64,000 nt of DNA from assembly GCF_036067295.1 (NCBI RefSeq), contig NZ_CP107954.1, forward strand, positions 7,254,001 through 7,318,000, given 5' to 3'. A program made the position numbers and the translations under genes. Positions within the stretch are counted from its first letter, which is position 1. Each line of letters starts with the position of its first letter. The notes under the pieces are model-generated. The model saw only the letters and a list, made by a program, of their open reading frames with translations, was not told where the DNA came from and made no database searches. This DNA comes from Kribbella sp. NBC_00382. Lineage in GTDB: Bacteria > Actinomycetota > Actinomycetes > Propionibacteriales > Kribbellaceae. Below, in pieces: positions 16,301 to 26,405 of the stretch.

Positions 16301-16996
16301 CTACTTGACGGCCTTCGCGGCTTTGTCCCAGTTCTCGTGCAGGTTGTCGAGGTACGACTGCGCTTGAGCACCCGGGGTGGCACCGGTCGCGAAGGCCCGC
16401 ATATTCCCCGCACCCGTGTTGTAGCCCAGGGCAAGCAATTCGTCTTTGCTGAACTTGCTGGTACGCCGGTCCGGCAGTCGCCTGGCCAGGTCATGGAGAT
16501 GCCAGGCGGCTGCCTCGATCGCAAGGTCGGGATGATCGGGCAGCTCTTCCCACTGCCGCTTACTGAACCGCCCACGCTTGGTGTCGTCGAAGGCCGCCCG
16601 ATGCATGTTGGCGATCCCGAACGCGGAGTCTTCCTTGATGTGCTGCCAGGACCGCTCCAACTGCGGATCGTGCGGCTTGTACGCCTCGTTGTACAAGATT
16701 GCCATCAGCAACTGACTGCTGATCCCGGCCTTGCCCGCGTACTTCCGAACCGGTACCGCGAACTCCGCCGGATCGTAGTTGTTGAACCAGTCGTCCCGCT
16801 GCGCATTCGGGGCCGCCGCCGTCGGACTCGGCTTCTCCGTGGCAGTCGGCTTCGTCGGCTTCGTAGGCTGAGCCTGAGGCGTAGCCGACGTACTGGGCCG
16901 GGAAGCAGCCTCCGGGGAAGGCGAGTCTCCCCCACGCGCAGCCCACGCCGCGACGACCACCGCGCCCGCCACGAGCCACCACCAGCCCTTACTCAC
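16301..16996 (-). CDS. Membrane-anchored lysozyme-like (SLT/transglycosylase-type) protein
   Basis: 231 residues: an N-terminal membrane anchor or signal (WWWLVAGAVVVAAWAA), a Pro/Thr/Ser-rich linker (about 25-65), then a helical domain with L-L-M-A-I-L-Y-N-E-A (Glu as candidate catalytic acid), F-G-I-A-N-M-H and L-A-L-G-Y-N-T-G-A-G-N-M. These match the order E ... G-x-x-Q/N-x ... A-Y-N-x-G of soluble lytic transglycosylases. It probably acts on peptidoglycan outside the membrane. The first motif is not the canonical E-S, so activity is inferred. Confidence 0.65.
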   Translation of the reverse strand: MSKGWWWLVAGAVVVAAWAARGGDSPSPEAASRPSTSATPQAQPTKPTKPTATEKPSPTAAAPNAQRDDWFNNYDPAEFAVPVRKYAGKAGISSQLLMAILYNEAYKPHDPQLERSWQHIKEDSAFGIANMHRAAFDDTKRGRFSKRQWEELPDHPDLAIEAAAWHLHDLARRLPDRRTSKFSKDELLALGYNTGAGNMRAFATGATPGAQAQSYLDNLHENWDKAAKAVK

Positions 16997-17026
16997 CCAC
17001 GCCTCGCATCCCAGCAGCGTACTGGG

Positions 17027-17315
17027 CTAAGCCTTCTCCATCCCGAAGCGAGCCATCAACTCCCGTTCTTCATCGGGCGTCGGTGGCTCGCCGCGGTTCC
17101 AGAGGTCGTGCAGTTCGGCGAAGTAGGCGTCCATGGCCGGCGTTGGTATGGCGGTGGGGCGGAGGCCGGCGTCCGCCGACCGGCAGGGTGCGCTCCATCA
17201 GCGACAGGTCACCGTCGTCCTGGCCGGCCAGCGCCTTGAAGAACATCCGGCTTCCGCGAGCCGTGTACTCCTGCTCCGACTCGCCCGGACCCAGCATCCG
17301 CACCACCGTCACCAC
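17027..17315 (-). pseudogene. Cupin-domain gene with internal deletion and frameshift
   Basis: The 5' part encodes V-V-R-M-L-G-P-G-E, then R-T-L-P-V-G-G-R-R-P-P-P-H-R-H-T-N, a cupin motif-1 with the metal-binding HxH. The frame then runs into junk. In the +1 frame from about 17145 downward the sequence encodes a clean cupin-type C-terminus (M-D-A-Y-F-A-E-L-H-D-L-W ... L-M-A-R-F-G) ending at 17027. About 80 codons of the barrel that should lie between are gone. This is a recent deletion with a frame change, and the product is almost certainly non-functional. Confidence 0.7.
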
Positions 17316-17325
17316 CCCTTTCGGC

Positions 17326-19662
17326 CTAGGGGTAGTTCACCACGTTGACCGGCACGGTGCCGGGCGGAGTGACTGCTCCGGTGTCGTTGATGACGTGGGT
17401 GATCACGCCCTGGTAGTTGAGGGAGACCGTGCAGAGGCTGTGGAAGCGGACATTGGCGTTGTTGGGTACCTCGAAGGCGTTGTAGGCGCTGACGGACGGG
17501 TTGACGTTGAAGAAGTTGTAGCTCCCCAGTCCCCAGGCCTCGTGCGAGGTGACGTTGTCGCCGACCTTGTACGCCGGATAGCCCGCCTTCCCGCCAGGCC
17601 GGTTCCAGCTCGCCTGGTTCGGTACGTCGTACGGCATCTCGTTCTGGAAGAAGATCGTCTTGCCGCCCTGCCCGTTCCAGATCACCTGGGACTTCTGGTA
17701 GTGCTCGACGAACAACCCGCTCGCCAGCACGTTGTTGCCGTTGACAAGCAATCCGGTGTCCGCGGTGGCCTGCGTCCAGCCCCAGGTGCCCGCGTTGCCG
17801 TGGTCGGCCCGCCAGGCCCAGATGTGGTCGATGATCACGTTGTTGCTGTTGACCACAAGGCTCGTGGTCGCGTGGCCGGCGATCGAGCCGCCGATCCGGA
17901 AGAACACGTCCTGCAGCGTGGTCGGGTTCGCCGCGTGACCAGCCGATGAGCCCGACGGCCCGACGGTCAGCAGCGCGGCGCTGTTCGTCGTACCGGCGTC
18001 GAACAGCAGGCCCTTGATCCGTACGCCGTCGACGTCCGCGACCTGCATCGCGTTCACGCCGCCGTCGGGGATCAGCGTCGGGTAACCGATGCCGAGGACA
18101 ACAGTGTTGGCCCGCGTCACGTTGAGCGTCTGGTTGAGGTGGTAGACGCCCGGCGTGAAGAACAGGTTGCAGCCTGCCGCGAGGGCCGAGTTGATGGACG
18201 ACGCGGTGTCGCCACCCTTGACCACGTAGAACTGGCTCATCGGGATCGACGTCCCCGGAGTCGAGCCGTTCGCCCAGCTGGCGCCCGAGGCGTTGGTCCG
18301 CAGCGACGGCGTGAACACCCGGTACTTCCCAGCGCCATCGATGTAGAGGTAGGGCACGTCCCGCGAGACCGGCGTGGTGGCGAGGGTCGTCTCGGGCGGG
18401 TTCGGGAAGGTGGTGGCGGGAGCGCCCGTAGTACCGGAGAACACCATGTTCCACACGCCGCCGGCCCAGCTGCCGAGGTTGCTGTCCCGTGTGTACCACT
18501 GCTGCTGCGAGATGGACGCCGTCTGGCCGGACACCTTCGTGTCGGCGATGTAGCCGCCGCTGGCGAAGCCATAGCTGGCCGGGTAGAGCTGCAGGTTGCC
18601 GCGGATGTCCATCCGGCGGAACGGCGCTGCCTGCGCGACCGCCCAGCGATCCGAGCCGCCGACCGGGTTCACGGCCATGTTCTCGGCGGACCGCCAGAAG
18701 TTCTGCAGGGCCACGCCCTGGTCGGAGGCGTTGAAGGCGTCGACCGTGATCGCGCCGTTGATGACCACGTCGCCGGGGTTCTGGCCGAGGCCGGCGACCG
18801 AGGTGTAGTAGCCGACGTCGTCGTGCACGCTGTACGCGCCGGGCTTGAACAGGTGCGCGACCCGGCGGTTGGCCATCTGCGCGGTCAGCGTGTCCTTCTG
18901 GTTGTTGAAGTCCGTGTCGAGCTGGGCCTGGATGGTCGCGGCCGACATGCCCGGGTCGAAGATGCGCGTGTTCGGGCCGAAGTTCGGTACGTCGGGCTGC
19001 GTCGTGCACCCGGTCGGTACCGAGCCGATCGTGTACGACGCGCTGCCGACGGCCGAGTTCGTCAGGCCCGACTTGAGGCCGATCGCGTTGATCGTCCGCG
19101 ACGTGGGCACGCTGATCGGCCCGGAGTACAGGGTCGAGGACGCGGTCGGGGTGGAGCCGTCGACCGTGTAGCGGATCGTGGAGCCCGCGGTGGAGGTGGA
19201 GATCGTCACGGTCTGGGCGGAGGTGTAGTTGCCACCGGCCGGCGAGAAGGTCGGCGTCGCGACCGTCTGCGGCGGGGTCGTACCGCCGTGCGTGTAGCTG
19301 AAGTGCGGAGTGTCGTACTGCGGTCCGCTCTTCTCGTACGTGAACCAGTAGTCGATCACGCTGCCCGATGAAAGGCCGCCGACCGTCTTGCGCCAGGTGC
19401 CGCCGGACAGGTCCATCCGGAAGTTCTGCTGGCCCTGTCCGGTGACGATGTAGTGGACATCGACGTACAGGGCTGCCGTGGTCGGGGTGAACGCGATCTG
19501 GGCCTGCGTCGAGTTCAGCGAGGTAGCCGACTGGGTGTAGTCGTCGGCCGCCGTCGCTACGCCGCCCACCAGGAGGGTCGAGCAGACGGCCAGGACGAGC
19601 GCGACGATCGCCGCGCGCCAGCGCATACGGCGTCGGCGGGTTTGGACAGGGGTGGGTATCAC
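17326..19662 (-). CDS. Secreted CBM56 + beta-helix protein, putative beta-1,3-glucan-active enzyme
   Basis: 778 residues from a GTG at 19662 with GGAGGTG upstream. After a Sec signal (cleaved near G-V-A-T-A-A) comes a CBM56-like domain (about 40-125; W-R-K-T-V-G-G-L-S-S-G and F-T-Y-E-K-S), a module known to bind beta-1,3-glucan. Then follows an Ig-like chitobiase-C/FN3-associated domain (about 135-210; S-T-I-R-Y-T-V-D-G-S-T-P-T). The large C-terminal part (about 225-778) has pectate-lyase/GH55-like right-handed helix features, with repeated short strands such as GVALQNFWRSAENMAVNP, VRIKGLLFDAG and NNVIIDHIWAWRADHGN. Homologues are often mislabelled adenylyl cyclase. A CebR-like operator precedes it. 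The glucanase role is inferred from the modules; catalytic residues are not assigned. Confidence 0.75.
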   Translation of the reverse strand: MIPTPVQTRRRRMRWRAAIVALVLAVCSTLLVGGVATAADDYTQSATSLNSTQAQIAFTPTTAALYVDVHYIVTGQGQQNFRMDLSGGTWRKTVGGLSSGSVIDYWFTYEKSGPQYDTPHFSYTHGGTTPPQTVATPTFSPAGGNYTSAQTVTISTSTAGSTIRYTVDGSTPTASSTLYSGPISVPTSRTINAIGLKSGLTNSAVGSASYTIGSVPTGCTTQPDVPNFGPNTRIFDPGMSAATIQAQLDTDFNNQKDTLTAQMANRRVAHLFKPGAYSVHDDVGYYTSVAGLGQNPGDVVINGAITVDAFNASDQGVALQNFWRSAENMAVNPVGGSDRWAVAQAAPFRRMDIRGNLQLYPASYGFASGGYIADTKVSGQTASISQQQWYTRDSNLGSWAGGVWNMVFSGTTGAPATTFPNPPETTLATTPVSRDVPYLYIDGAGKYRVFTPSLRTNASGASWANGSTPGTSIPMSQFYVVKGGDTASSINSALAAGCNLFFTPGVYHLNQTLNVTRANTVVLGIGYPTLIPDGGVNAMQVADVDGVRIKGLLFDAGTTNSAALLTVGPSGSSAGHAANPTTLQDVFFRIGGSIAGHATTSLVVNSNNVIIDHIWAWRADHGNAGTWGWTQATADTGLLVNGNNVLASGLFVEHYQKSQVIWNGQGGKTIFFQNEMPYDVPNQASWNRPGGKAGYPAYKVGDNVTSHEAWGLGSYNFFNVNPSVSAYNAFEVPNNANVRFHSLCTVSLNYQGVITHVINDTGAVTPPGTVPVNVVNYP

Positions 19663-19693
19663 GACTGCACCTCCGGGGCGGGAGAGGGAATTC

Positions 19694-19715
19694 CCGTGTG
19701 AGAGCGCTCACACGG
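19694..19715 (-). promoter_or_regulatory. CebR-like LacI-family operator upstream of the CBM56 gene
   Basis: A perfect 9-bp inverted repeat, CCGTGTGAG (19694-19702) and CTCACACGG (19707-19715), brackets AGCG. Inside it, TGAGAGCGCTCACA (19699-19712) matches the Streptomyces CebR box TGGGAGCGCTCCCA at 12 of 14 positions. It lies 32-53 bases upstream of the GTG start, placed to block transcription. The regulator is not encoded next to it. Confidence 0.65.
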
Positions 19716-19878
19716 ACCTTGAAGGTAAACCGGATCGCCCGGTTGCGGAAGACCTCGGCGGCCATCGCCGTGAGCATCACCACTCCCCTCCGGCCGCGCC
19801 CGCTCCGGCGACTAAGGTGGGGTTGCCTCCCCGGGGTGGCCCGAGGAGCGACATCGACGGAGCAGAGGACAGACGCGA

Positions 19879-22098
<2,220 letters not shown>

Positions 22099-22106
22099 AT
22101 CAACCT

Positions 22107-22140
22107 CAAAGAACGGCGTCCTTCGGGGCGCCGTTCTTTG
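22107..22140. terminator. Bidirectional terminator between icd and the GNAT gene
   Basis: Arms CAAAGAACGGCG (from 22107) and CGCCGTTCTTTG (to 22140) are perfect complements with further pairing toward a TTCG loop. It starts 8 bases after the icd stop and ends 4 bases before the minus-strand GNAT stop, so it serves both. Confidence 0.9.
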
Positions 22141-22144
22141 CGTT

Positions 22145-22717
22145 TCACCGCAGGTCGAGCCGCATCAACACGCGGAGATGACCCGCCAACGTCGACTTCG
22201 TGTCCGCCACCTTCACAAAGCCCGCCCGCTCGAAGTTCTTCCGGATACCCGCGTACGCCATCGTCAGATCGACCTTCGCGTCACCGCTGTCCAACGGATA
22301 GGCCTCGACAACCGGTGCGCCGTTCACCCGAGCAAATTCAACAGCCCCATCGATCAGCACCCGCGACAACCCACCGCCACGATGCCCAGGCCGCACGCGG
22401 ATGCACCAGAGCGACCACACGGGCAAGTCATCAACGTGCTGGATCCGCGTCGTCCGCGCGAACGACGTCTCCGACCGGGGCGCGATCGCCGCCCACCCAA
22501 CCGGCTCGTCGCCGTCATACGCGATGACCCCAGGAGCAGGCGCCTTACGGCAGAGCTCAGCGACGTACTCCCCACGCTCCGGACCACGCAGCTGATTGTT
22601 CAGCTTCGACGGAATCCGGTGGCTCAAGCACCAGCACACCGTGGCGTCCGGCCGCCTCGGCCCGACCAGGGTCCGCACATCCTCAAAGACCGAAGCCGGC
22701 CGCACCTCGATACTCAT
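22145..22717 (-). CDS. GNAT-family N-acetyltransferase
   Basis: 190 residues from ATG 22717; an upstream TTG at 22747 would add ten unlikely residues. It shows the GNAT acetyl-CoA site R-V-R-P-G-H-R-G-G-G-L-S-R-V-L (R/Q-x-x-G-x-G/A type), preceded by strand D-L-P-V-W-S-L-W-C-I, and ends with a typical F-E-R-A-G-F-V-K-V-A. The target is unknown. It begins 41 bases after the papain-like gene on the same strand and ends at the shared terminator, so it may be the last gene of that cluster. Confidence 0.85.
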   Translation of the reverse strand: MSIEVRPASVFEDVRTLVGPRRPDATVCWCLSHRIPSKLNNQLRGPERGEYVAELCRKAPAPGVIAYDGDEPVGWAAIAPRSETSFARTTRIQHVDDLPVWSLWCIRVRPGHRGGGLSRVLIDGAVEFARVNGAPVVEAYPLDSGDAKVDLTMAYAGIRKNFERAGFVKVADTKSTLAGHLRVLMRLDLR

Positions 22718-22758
22718 CACTGCACGATGCCACAACCACCGGCTCAAGGAACCAACCC

Positions 22759-23769
22759 CTAGCGCCGCCGGAAAAGCTCCTGCGTGTACTTGGACGCCTG
22801 CATCCGCAACTGCGGCGGCGAGGTGCGAATCAGGTCAACAATGCCCTCTGCCGCAGATTCCGGAGCGGTTCTCTTCCGGGCCGCCGGCGCCTTCTTCGCC
22901 GCAGCCCCCTTCTTCGCCGCGGCTGCCTTCTTGGCCGGGGCCGCCTTCTTCGCCGCCGGGCGCTTGCGGGTCGGTGGCGTGACGGTCGACCCCGAACCGT
23001 CCTGCGCCGAGGTGAAGTACCGGGTCCGCAGCGTCGGAAGACTGAGGCTCTCCACGCTCGCCTGCCACCACTTGGCCGTCTGCCAGAACGCCTCCGGCGA
23101 GCTGGCGGCACTGTCCAGCCCAGGACACAGGTCGTACCCGGCCGCGCCGATCAGCGATTCGATCACCGCCGCGGACGGAATGCCGTGCCCACTCAGGATC
23201 GGGTTGCCCGCCGTACCGGCTCCCCACACGAACCCGAGCCACTCCAGGATCAGGCTCGGCACATCGACCGCGACGCGCTGCTCCGCGAACTGGCCGAGGA
23301 TCGACTTCTGGTTCTCGAGATCGCCGAGCCACATGTCCGGTCCGACCGGGACCTTGATCAGGGCAACGTTCGGGTACTGCGCCGGATCGGCGTACCGGTC
23401 GAGCGTCGCGCCCTGGACACCGTTGAACATCGACGGCACCTGGAACCCTTCCTGCGGATCCAGCGACGTCTCCAGCAGCAGGCTGTCGCCGAGGGCCGGA
23501 TCAACGGTGGAGATGAGCGCGGCATGCGACCAATGGCTCGGCGTCATGTCGTGCCGCAGATGTGACTGGGCAACTCTCAGCCGGAAGTCGTAGATGCTGG
23601 TACCGCCCACCAGCAGCAACCAGGTGGCTTCCGGCGGCTGGTCCGGGTCGTGGCCCAACTCGTCCAGTTGGCGTTGCACCCACTGAAGATTGTCCTCATC
23701 CACACCCCGGTCGGCCTGCTGGAACTGCTCCACCGGGTCGAGGGCTGAGGAGCCGCGAACTGTAAGCAT
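22759..23769 (-). CDS. Permuted-papain-like (YiiX/NlpC-P60-type) protein with Lys/Ala-rich tail
   Basis: 336 residues, no signal peptide. The N-terminal 250 residues have T-P-S-H-W-S-H-A-A-L-I (candidate catalytic His), L-L-L-E-T-S, a long middle with I-K-V-P-V-G, and a late Y-D-L-C-P-G-L-D-S-A (candidate Cys). His-before-Cys order is that of the circularly permuted NlpC/P60 and LRAT-like enzymes. Residues about 268-300 form a basic repeat of AAKKA/PAKKA units like histone H1 or mycobacterial HupB tails, followed by a short helical end. It starts 15 bases after the PhoD-like gene. The fold is inferred from weak motifs; the tail may bind nucleic acid or acidic surfaces. Confidence 0.5.
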   Translation of the reverse strand: MLTVRGSSALDPVEQFQQADRGVDEDNLQWVQRQLDELGHDPDQPPEATWLLLVGGTSIYDFRLRVAQSHLRHDMTPSHWSHAALISTVDPALGDSLLLETSLDPQEGFQVPSMFNGVQGATLDRYADPAQYPNVALIKVPVGPDMWLGDLENQKSILGQFAEQRVAVDVPSLILEWLGFVWGAGTAGNPILSGHGIPSAAVIESLIGAAGYDLCPGLDSAASSPEAFWQTAKWWQASVESLSLPTLRTRYFTSAQDGSGSTVTPPTRKRPAAKKAAPAKKAAAAKKGAAAKKAPAARKRTAPESAAEGIVDLIRTSPPQLRMQASKYTQELFRRR

Positions 23770-23784
23770 CAGATCTCCTTGGCG

Positions 23785-25230
23785 TTATAACCGGCGCAAC
23801 GAGAAGCGAGGCGCGTGGATCGGGTTCATGGACCGGCCGGGTTCGTTGATCATCCAGTAGGTGGTGTCCACGTCGACGCCGGTCTGACTCTGGCTGAACC
23901 TGAGCAAGGCGACGTGATCACCCATCTTGTCCGCGTCCTTGGTGGGCCACTCCATCAAGCAGTCCAGCAGCCCCACGCCCTCGGCGTGAAAGTGCCGGTC
24001 CGGTGCCTTGGCCTCCCCTCTCGGGAGCCCGGCGACCAGGGACACCGGCGAAGAGATGACCTCGTACAGCTTGCTCCACGGCCGATCCCTGTTGCCGGTC
24101 CAGTGCGTTGCCGAGAGGACCCGGCCGTAGTGGACGTCGCCTGTCAGCGCCAGTGGCGGCCGACCGGCCGCCGAGAGCCTGACCAGCGCTTTCATGATGT
24201 GCGGGTAGTCGGTCAGATTGGCCAGGTTGCCGTCCAGCAGCTTGGCCGGCCAGGTCTTCGGTGACTGGAACAGCGACGGGGCCGTCAGCAGTACCGGAAG
24301 CAGTTCACTGCTCTGGATCACCTCGTCGACCCACGCGTCGAACAGCTCCAGATCATCAGCGCCGGCACCGCTTCCCGCAGCGCCCCGCTTGCTGGCCGTC
24401 CGGAACGTCCGAGTGTCGAGCAGGAAGAACGACAGCGGGGGCACGTCGATGCGGTACGAGTACCGGCCGGTCTCCGCCAGCTGGAACGCGTCGAACGTGG
24501 CGCGAGCCGCCTCCCTCCAGTTCGTCAGGCCCGCCTCGAACACGGTCGCCGGCGACATGACGCTGCGCTGCGGATAGTTGTTCCAGTACTCATGGTCGTC
24601 GGGGAGCGAGGCGATGGGAGCGGCGCGGAGGATCTGCGCGTAGCCCGAGCCCTGCCAGTTCTTCCGGTACTTGACCTCGAAGGCCCGAGCGAGTGCCTCG
24701 TCGCCGAACAGCTTCGCCGACTTGAGCGGCGGGTTGTCCAGGTAGACCTGGTCCCCCATCGTCAGCACGAGGTGCGGCCGGGTGGCGTCATCCTGGCTCA
24801 GCGACGCGACCAAGGCACCGGCCTTGCCGACGGAATCGCCGGGTTCGTAGAAGCACGAGACAGCCAGGACGTTGAAGGTCTCGCCGTATCCGCTTGGCAG
24901 CCGTTCAGGAAGTACACGGGTCGTCAGCGGCAGGCTCTCGTCGCGGTGACCGGGCCAGACCGCGATCGCCTGGACGGTGTCCGGCTGCCGATAGTTCTGG
25001 CGAGCGCCAGCCGATGCAGGTAGCTCGAACACGCCGGTCCGGGTCACGACCTCGGGTAGGCCGAGCTTGGTCAGGGCTCTGACTTCACGGACGTCGTTGT
25101 CAGGTACCGGAAGTCCGTTCAGCCTCCACTGCAGACTCTCTGGCGGCTCCTCACTGAAAACGCCAAGCCAAATGCGATGGAACCCAGGCGTGGCCGGCGC
25201 GAGCGCATGCACGTCAACCGTTCTGTACAT
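23785..25230 (-). CDS. Cytosolic PhoD-like metallophosphatase
   Basis: 481 residues. The PhoD-type metal motifs are present: T-M-G-D-Q-V-Y-L-D (D160), P-D-D-H-E-Y-W-N-N (D211-E214) and L-T-G-D-V-H-Y-G (D365-H367). PhoD enzymes hydrolyse phosphomonoesters or phosphodiesters with Fe/Ca and are normally Tat-exported, but this one has no signal peptide or TM helix and should be cytoplasmic. The first 115 residues form a beta-rich domain distinct from the usual PhoD N-domain. Its start overlaps the end of the upstream membrane-protein gene by 17 bases, and the papain-like gene follows 15 bases later, so the three are almost certainly co-translated. Confidence 0.8.
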   Translation of the reverse strand: MYRTVDVHALAPATPGFHRIWLGVFSEEPPESLQWRLNGLPVPDNDVREVRALTKLGLPEVVTRTGVFELPASAGARQNYRQPDTVQAIAVWPGHRDESLPLTTRVLPERLPSGYGETFNVLAVSCFYEPGDSVGKAGALVASLSQDDATRPHLVLTMGDQVYLDNPPLKSAKLFGDEALARAFEVKYRKNWQGSGYAQILRAAPIASLPDDHEYWNNYPQRSVMSPATVFEAGLTNWREAARATFDAFQLAETGRYSYRIDVPPLSFFLLDTRTFRTASKRGAAGSGAGADDLELFDAWVDEVIQSSELLPVLLTAPSLFQSPKTWPAKLLDGNLANLTDYPHIMKALVRLSAAGRPPLALTGDVHYGRVLSATHWTGNRDRPWSKLYEVISSPVSLVAGLPRGEAKAPDRHFHAEGVGLLDCLMEWPTKDADKMGDHVALLRFSQSQTGVDVDTTYWMINEPGRSMNPIHAPRFSLRRL

Positions 25231-26302
25231 CAGGTTCTCCGGCAGACGAGTTGGGTAGCTGCAGTCCGAGCAGCTCTGCTAGCACCGCATTGACATCAGG
25301 AGGTACACCGCTCCCGCCTGGTGCTCCGGGAGGGCCGACGACGACGCGCCGTACCGGAGCTGCAGCAACCGATTCCGTGGACAGCCGCCCGGAAGCCGAC
25401 GTGGGATCGTCGGTCGCCAAGGGTGGCTTCGTGCCGGAAGAGCGCAGGGTGACCAGCCTGGACAGCAGGTCGAACCAGAAGGGTCCGCCGAGCATGACCA
25501 GGAGCCCAGTCAGCAGAAACCCCATGGCGGTGGCCAACTGGGAGCCGTGCCACTCCCACGGCCATGGGTCGGCGGACCAGGTCGCCTTGTCCTCGGTGCC
25601 CCACCCAACCGGAAGCGAAAGCTCCTCCAGCTTGTCGGTTGCCGTAGCCACCGATTCGAGCTGTGAGGCGTCCGCGCCTTCCTTCACCACTTTGCTGGCG
25701 GCCTCCCCGACCGCCTGCCGGGTAGCGGTCCCCTGCCACAGGTCTTGGGCGACGTCGATCGTCGAAGCATTCGCCACTCCTGCGATCACCAGCCCGACGA
25801 CGAACAGGAACGTGGTCGCCCAGCGTTTGTAGTTGCCTTCGAGCCTCTGCATGCCCTCGTCGTACCAAGCCTCCAGCCCCGCCTTCAGTCTCAGCAGATC
25901 GCCGCGGCCCTCGCGCACGAGCGCCTGGAGCCGCTTGTCGAGGTTCGGGAGTTTCGTCAGATCCGTAAGCTGCGGGCCGTCGGCAAGCATTTCGGTGACC
26001 GCGTCGGCGAACATCTTGGCCGACAGGTAGCTCGGGCCTTTCGCCTTCTTCTTGAAGGCCCGCGGCCGAGCGGCCGCACTCGCCGCCACCCAGACCGACG
26101 TCTTCTTCAGCGACTCCAGCGCTGCGCTGTTCTTGATCGGTGCTTTGCCGCTGAGCATGCTCTCGATCGTCTTCTCGAGGTCCTTCGCACGCTTCTTCAG
26201 CAGCCGAGATCCTACTTCGGTGATCGCGGATGCGGCCGTCGCGATGATGAAGAACATCGCGACCAAGCCGATCCCGGTCTCCAGAGTCTGTGAACCGAGC
26301 AT
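25214..26302 (-). CDS. Three-TM protein of a widespread family of unknown function
   Basis: 362 residues from ATG 26302, with GGGAGG just upstream; earlier starts lie within the putative promoter. TM1 is about residues 10-30, followed at once by K-K-R-A-K-D-L-E-K-T-I-E, TM2 about 161-180 and TM3 about 256-275. Two blocks, W-Y-D-E-G-M-Q-R-L-E-G-N-Y-K-R before TM2 and G-G-P-F-W-F-D-L-L-S-R-L-V after TM3, recall a conserved family of membrane proteins of unknown function seen in many bacteria. The TM1-TM2 loop (130 residues) is Lys-rich and probably cytosolic. The C-terminus is a Pro/Ser-rich tail. It heads the cluster with the PhoD-like and papain-like genes. Confidence 0.7.
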   Translation of the reverse strand: MLGSQTLETGIGLVAMFFIIATAASAITEVGSRLLKKRAKDLEKTIESMLSGKAPIKNSAALESLKKTSVWVAASAAARPRAFKKKAKGPSYLSAKMFADAVTEMLADGPQLTDLTKLPNLDKRLQALVREGRGDLLRLKAGLEAWYDEGMQRLEGNYKRWATTFLFVVGLVIAGVANASTIDVAQDLWQGTATRQAVGEAASKVVKEGADASQLESVATATDKLEELSLPVGWGTEDKATWSADPWPWEWHGSQLATAMGFLLTGLLVMLGGPFWFDLLSRLVTLRSSGTKPPLATDDPTSASGRLSTESVAAAPVRRVVVGPPGAPGGSGVPPDVNAVLAELLGLQLPNSSAGEPDVQNG

Positions 26303-26321
26303 GGCAATCCCTCCCCCACGC

Positions 26322-26353
26322 ATATAACGCGCTGTGACCGGCATGCCTGTCAA
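26322..26353 (-). promoter_or_regulatory. Candidate promoter of the membrane/PhoD/papain-like cluster
   Basis: On the minus strand TTGACA (26353-26348) is followed after 20 bases by TTATAT (26327-26322), then 19 bases to the start codon. The hexamers are good but the spacer is longer than the usual 17-18, so this is tentative. Confidence 0.4.
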
Positions 26354-26405
26354 GGGCCCGACCCCCCTGGCGACGGCTCGATGGGGTTACGGTTCGCCGT
26401 GGCGG

